Below, in pieces: positions 6,382-8,779 of a stretch of DNA of 8,779 nt (the first letter of the stretch is position 1; each line of letters begins with the position of its first letter). The notes below the pieces were generated by a model. The model did not search any database. It was not told the origin of the DNA and saw only the letters and a list, made by a program, of their open reading frames with translations. Origin of the DNA: Candidatus Acidiferrales bacterium (GTDB lineage Bacteria > Acidobacteriota > Terriglobia > Acidiferrales > UBA7541); NCBI GenBank assembly GCA_955651735.1, contig CATPAM010000239.1, positions 1 to 8,779 on the forward strand, in the 5' to 3' direction. The translations under genes were made by a program, and so were the position numbers.

Positions 6382-7128
6382 TTACCGTCGGAGGGCCTTT
6401 TGCTCTAAGTCTTGAGCGGCTTGCTGCAGATCGTCTGGCTTGCCCAAATCGCGCCAATAATACTCATCGGCGCGAAATGCGACGATGCTTTCTCCTTGGC
6501 CGGCTAGCCTCAAATACGAAGTGATGATTGAGAAGACTCCTACTTCGGTCATTTTGGCCAACAGCCGAGGCGAAATAATGTGGATTCCCGAGAACGCCAG
6601 GGCTTTGCTCTGCTTTGAAGATCGAACAATCTCAACATCCTGCTCGCGCCCGGCCTTCCGCCCGCAAAGCTGAAGGTGCTCGTCGAAGAGCAAGTAGCGG
6701 GTGGTTTCCCGCTCTTGCACCGCCAGCGTCGCGAGTGCTTTGTTCTGCCTGTGTGATTGCATCATGCGCTGTAAATCGATAGTGCTGATGACATCGACGT
6801 TGTGCAGCAGGAAGGGCTCTTCGCGGCCGGAGGCCTCGAGGAAGAACCAGCCGGCCTTTTTGAGCCCGCCGCCTGTATCGAGCAACAAATCCTCACGCGA
6901 AACTTCAATGCGCATGCCGAAGTTGTCCCGGGATTTCAGGTAATCGACGACCATATCCGCAAAGTGATGTATGTTGACGATCACTTCGCTAACGCCAAAC
7001 GCCCGCAAACGAGCGAGCGTAATGTCCAAAAGCGTGCGACCGGCGATTTCCGCCAAGGCTTTTGGGCGATTGTCCGTCAGCGGCCGCAAGCGCGTGCCCA
7101 GGCCCGCAGCCAGGATCATGGCTTTCAT
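6382..7128 (-). CDS. murU: MurU-like sugar-1-phosphate nucleotidyltransferase
   Basis: This 248-residue protein is a GT-A-fold nucleotidyltransferase. The signature MILAAGLGTRLRPLT (4-18) with K23 binds the nucleoside triphosphate; further family marks are DTGGGL (84-89), LLHNVDV (107-113, metal-binding Asp112), FSGIHIISP (179-187) and YYWRDLGKPDDL (223-234). Length and motif order fit MurU, which turns MurNAc-1-phosphate and UTP into UDP-MurNAc in the salvage pathway of Pseudomonas; GlmU, RmlA or GMPP-type relatives are usually longer or carry extra C-terminal repeats. Placement directly after an AmgK-like kinase makes MurU by far the best reading, though the sugar specificity is inferred. 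The ATG at 7128 overlaps the stop of a five-codon ORF in the preceding repeat array; a second ATG three codons in is possible. Its end faces the end of the GH3 fusion across 28 bases. Confidence 0.85.
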   Translation of the reverse strand: MKAMILAAGLGTRLRPLTDNRPKALAEIAGRTLLDITLARLRAFGVSEVIVNIHHFADMVVDYLKSRDNFGMRIEVSREDLLLDTGGGLKKAGWFFLEASGREEPFLLHNVDVISTIDLQRMMQSHRQNKALATLAVQERETTRYLLFDEHLQLCGRKAGREQDVEIVRSSKQSKALAFSGIHIISPRLLAKMTEVGVFSIITSYLRLAGQGESIVAFRADEYYWRDLGKPDDLQQAAQDLEQKALRR

Positions 7129-7170
7129 CGAGGGGCTTTCATCGAGGGGCCTTCATCGAGGGGCCTTCAT
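7120..7170 (-). repeat. 14-base tandem repeats forming an ATGA stop/start ladder between kinase and murU
   Basis: Three full 14-base units (7120-7133, 7134-7147, 7148-7161) and a 9-base partial unit (7162-7170) differ at one position only. On the minus strand each step reads ATG, AAG or AAA, GCC, CCT, CGA, TGA: a five-codon ORF MKAPR. The mini-ORFs are 7170-7153, 7156-7139 and 7142-7125. The first ATG overlaps the kinase stop (7169-7167) as ATGA, each stop overlaps the next ATG the same way, and the last stop (7127-7125) overlaps the MurU ATG (7128-7126). The ORF is 18 bases and the overlap 4, so the period is exactly 14. A weak AAGG lies 7 bases before the second and third ATGs. The array probably arose by duplication of the original ATGA junction and should relay ribosomes by termination-reinitiation. 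Confidence 0.9.
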
Positions 7171-8594
7171 TTGCCCAGCTTCTCCAGCTCCAGATGACGC
7201 ACCGCCACCTCTACCCCATTCGTGGCACGGAAATGTTTGGCCAACTGCTCCGCCAGAAAGACCGAGCGATGCTGCCCGCCGGTGCATCCGAAAGACACCA
7301 TCAGGTTCTTGAAGCCGCGCTGCCGGTAACTGCTGACACTGGCATCCACCAGCGACATAACGCTGGCCAGAAACTGGTGCACGCTCTCCTGCTGATTTAG
7401 GTAGTCGATCACCGGCGCATCTTTTCCGGTCAGCGCTTTGAAGCGCTCTTCGCGGCCGGGATTCGGTAAGCTGCGGCCATCGAACACAAATCCCCCGCCG
7501 TGCCCGCTCTCGTCCCTCGGCAAGCCGCGGTGAAAGGAAAAGCTGAAAATTCGCACGACCAGATTCTCGGCTTCGTTCGCCAGGCTCTGCAATTTCTCCG
7601 AAGCCAGCATGCTCTGAAACCCGCCCATCAGCGTGGGCAGCGCAATGGGCAGCTCGACGTGATGCAGCAGCCAGCGCAGGTTCTTCAGTGCGTACGGCAC
7701 GCTTTGCAGGAAGTGCGCTTTGCGCTCGTAAAAGCCGCGAAATCCGTAGGCGCCCAAGGCCTGCATGATGCGCACGTAAACGTAGGCGTAGTAGTGCCGC
7801 ATAAACGCTTCGCGCTCGAGCTTTACGTAATGGCCCAGCGCTTCAAGATAATGATTGAGGAAATCCTCGCGCATCTCTGGCGGCAGGTCGGCCTTGGCAT
7901 CGAACAAAAGAGAAGCAATGTCGTATTGCAGCGCGCCTTTGCGGCCGCCTTGGTAATCCACAAAAAACGGCTCGCCACTCTGCAACAAAATATTTCGCGA
8001 CTGAAAATCGCGGTACAGAAAATAATCGCGGTCCGCGGTCATCAAGAATTCCGTCAGGCGCCCGAAATCGTTTTCCAACGCTTGCTCGTTGAAGGGAATG
8101 CCCGCAAGCCGAAGAAAATAATATTTGAAATAGTTCAGATCCCACGCGACGGACTGGCGGTCAAAACTGGCGATCGGATAACAAACGTCGTAGTTCAAAT
8201 CGCGCCCGGCTGCCACCTGAAACCGCGGCAACACCGCGACCACTTTGCGATAAGTGTCCGCCACGGTCGGAGCGATGGTCTCCCCGCTGCGATTTGTCGT
8301 GAGAAACTTAAACAGCGTGGTGTCGCCCAGGTCTTCTTCCAGATAAGCACCGTGGTTCAGGTCTTCGCCATAAATTTCCGGCACCGACAGTCCATGTTTG
8401 CGAAAATGCCTGGAAAATTCCAGGAAGGCGGCGTTCTCTTCGCGCACGCCGTACAAAATGCCGATCGCGCTGGAGCGCTCGTTGGAAAGCCGGATGATCT
8501 TCCGTCCCGACCCTCCGAGCTCTCCCTGCAGCGGCTGAATCCGGTTCACCGGCCAGTGAAAATGCTCTTCAAAAAGCCTGTTGAGAATGTCCAT
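7167..8594 (-). CDS. amgK: AmgK-like MurNAc/GlcNAc anomeric kinase fused to a RapZ C-terminal domain
   Basis: This 475-residue cytoplasmic protein has two parts. Residues 1 to about 340 are an aminoglycoside-phosphotransferase-fold kinase: an N-lobe with GELGGSGRKI (24-33) and YLEEDLGDTTLF (84-95), the catalytic loop YRDFQSRNILL (194-204; D196, N201) and the metal-binding FVDYQGG (211-217; D213), then YDIASLL (224-230). AmgK phosphorylates MurNAc or GlcNAc at C1, feeding MurU. Residues about 345-475 match the C-terminal domain of RapZ: FSFHRGLP (352-359), FVFDGRSLPNP (369-379), LTGKDAPV (388-395), and GCTGGQHRSV (436-445), which corresponds to the glucosamine-6-phosphate-binding loop of E. 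coli RapZ. RapZ's own P-loop domain is absent, and so is its basic RNA-binding tail: the chain ends LEKLGK. A GGAA lies 9 bases before the ATG. It is the first gene of a two-gene unit with murU. This fusion also occurs in Bacteroidota; the regulatory role is inferred. Confidence 0.87.
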   Translation of the reverse strand: MDILNRLFEEHFHWPVNRIQPLQGELGGSGRKIIRLSNERSSAIGILYGVREENAAFLEFSRHFRKHGLSVPEIYGEDLNHGAYLEEDLGDTTLFKFLTTNRSGETIAPTVADTYRKVVAVLPRFQVAAGRDLNYDVCYPIASFDRQSVAWDLNYFKYYFLRLAGIPFNEQALENDFGRLTEFLMTADRDYFLYRDFQSRNILLQSGEPFFVDYQGGRKGALQYDIASLLFDAKADLPPEMREDFLNHYLEALGHYVKLEREAFMRHYYAYVYVRIMQALGAYGFRGFYERKAHFLQSVPYALKNLRWLLHHVELPIALPTLMGGFQSMLASEKLQSLANEAENLVVRIFSFSFHRGLPRDESGHGGGFVFDGRSLPNPGREERFKALTGKDAPVIDYLNQQESVHQFLASVMSLVDASVSSYRQRGFKNLMVSFGCTGGQHRSVFLAEQLAKHFRATNGVEVAVRHLELEKLGK

Positions 8595-8648
8595 GAATCA
8601 GATTTCCGGCAATGCTGTCTACAAATCGCCACAGCCAAACTGATTTCC

Positions 8649-8679
8649 ATCATAGCCGATTCTAGGTTGCTCCCCGCAA
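8649..8679 (-). promoter_or_regulatory. Weak candidate promoter of the amgK-murU unit
   Basis: On the minus strand TTGCGG (8679-8674) and TATGAT (8654-8649, 5/6 match) are 19 bases apart, longer than ideal, giving a start near 8642 and a leader of about 47 bases. The remaining bases to 8779 show no gene I can support and no hairpin with a T-run. Confidence 0.3.
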
Positions 8680-8779
8680 ATGAGGAGGACGAGTTTCGCG
8701 AAAGGGTGTTAACGACTTGTTGGCAGGGTCCATGCCGTTTTGCCACCGCTTATTCGGCGCACTGCAGTCAACGGCTATA

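Noticed and set aside
7120..7170. CRISPR or phase-variation simple repeat reading of the 14-base array
   Set aside because: There are no spacers, so it is not CRISPR. It does not shift the MurU frame because MurU begins after the array, so on/off switching by frameshift is not expected.
8546..8746. A 66-codon minus-strand frame over the kinase start
   Set aside because: It overlaps the kinase start in another frame and has no family features.

Overview
The window looks like a GC-rich Gram-negative bacterial chromosome, most likely an acidobacterium. This rests on style: a short PadR regulator overlapping a gene with a permease-prefix/HAAS-like domain, a secreted GH3/beta-lactamase-like fusion, and a sugar kinase fused to a RapZ C-terminal domain. 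The kinase fusion and GH3 fusion are also typical of Bacteroidota, so the phylum is an inference. I see no phage, insertion sequence, CRISPR, tRNA or rRNA signal.

Layout. Positions 1-600 (minus strand) hold a PadR-type repressor (268-600) whose end overlaps by 8 bases the start of a second gene that runs off the left edge (1-275). Positions 601-924 are non-coding: the PadR promoter with a palindrome on its -10 box, an orphan plus-strand intrinsic terminator (755-779) and an inverted repeat (817-849). Positions 925-1869 (minus) encode a BtuF-like, helical-backbone metal receptor protein without a signal peptide.

Positions 2008-8594 appear to be a peptidoglycan salvage locus. An exported NamZ-type exo-beta-N-acetylmuramidase (DUF1343/GH171; minus, 2008-3267) is divergent from an exported 990-residue fusion of a NagZ-type GH3 beta-N-acetylglucosaminidase and an AmiE-like serine hydrolase (plus, 3381-6353). 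The fusion converges on a minus-strand pair, an AmgK-like MurNAc/GlcNAc kinase fused to a RapZ C-terminal domain (7167-8594) followed by a MurU-like nucleotidyltransferase (6382-7128). The proposed flow is: the fusion strips peptides and removes GlcNAc, NamZ removes MurNAc, the free sugars are imported by a transporter not in this window, AmgK phosphorylates C1, and MurU makes UDP-MurNAc, bypassing early steps of de novo precursor synthesis.

The two most striking details are small. First, the kinase and murU genes are joined by three near-perfect 14-base tandem repeats. Each encodes a complete five-codon ORF (MKAPR, stop) whose stop overlaps the next start as ATGA, giving an unbroken stop/start ladder from the kinase stop to the MurU start. 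Second, the kinase carries the domain that in E. coli RapZ senses glucosamine-6-phosphate, in place of RapZ's own P-loop domain, which suggests feedback from amino-sugar level onto recycling.
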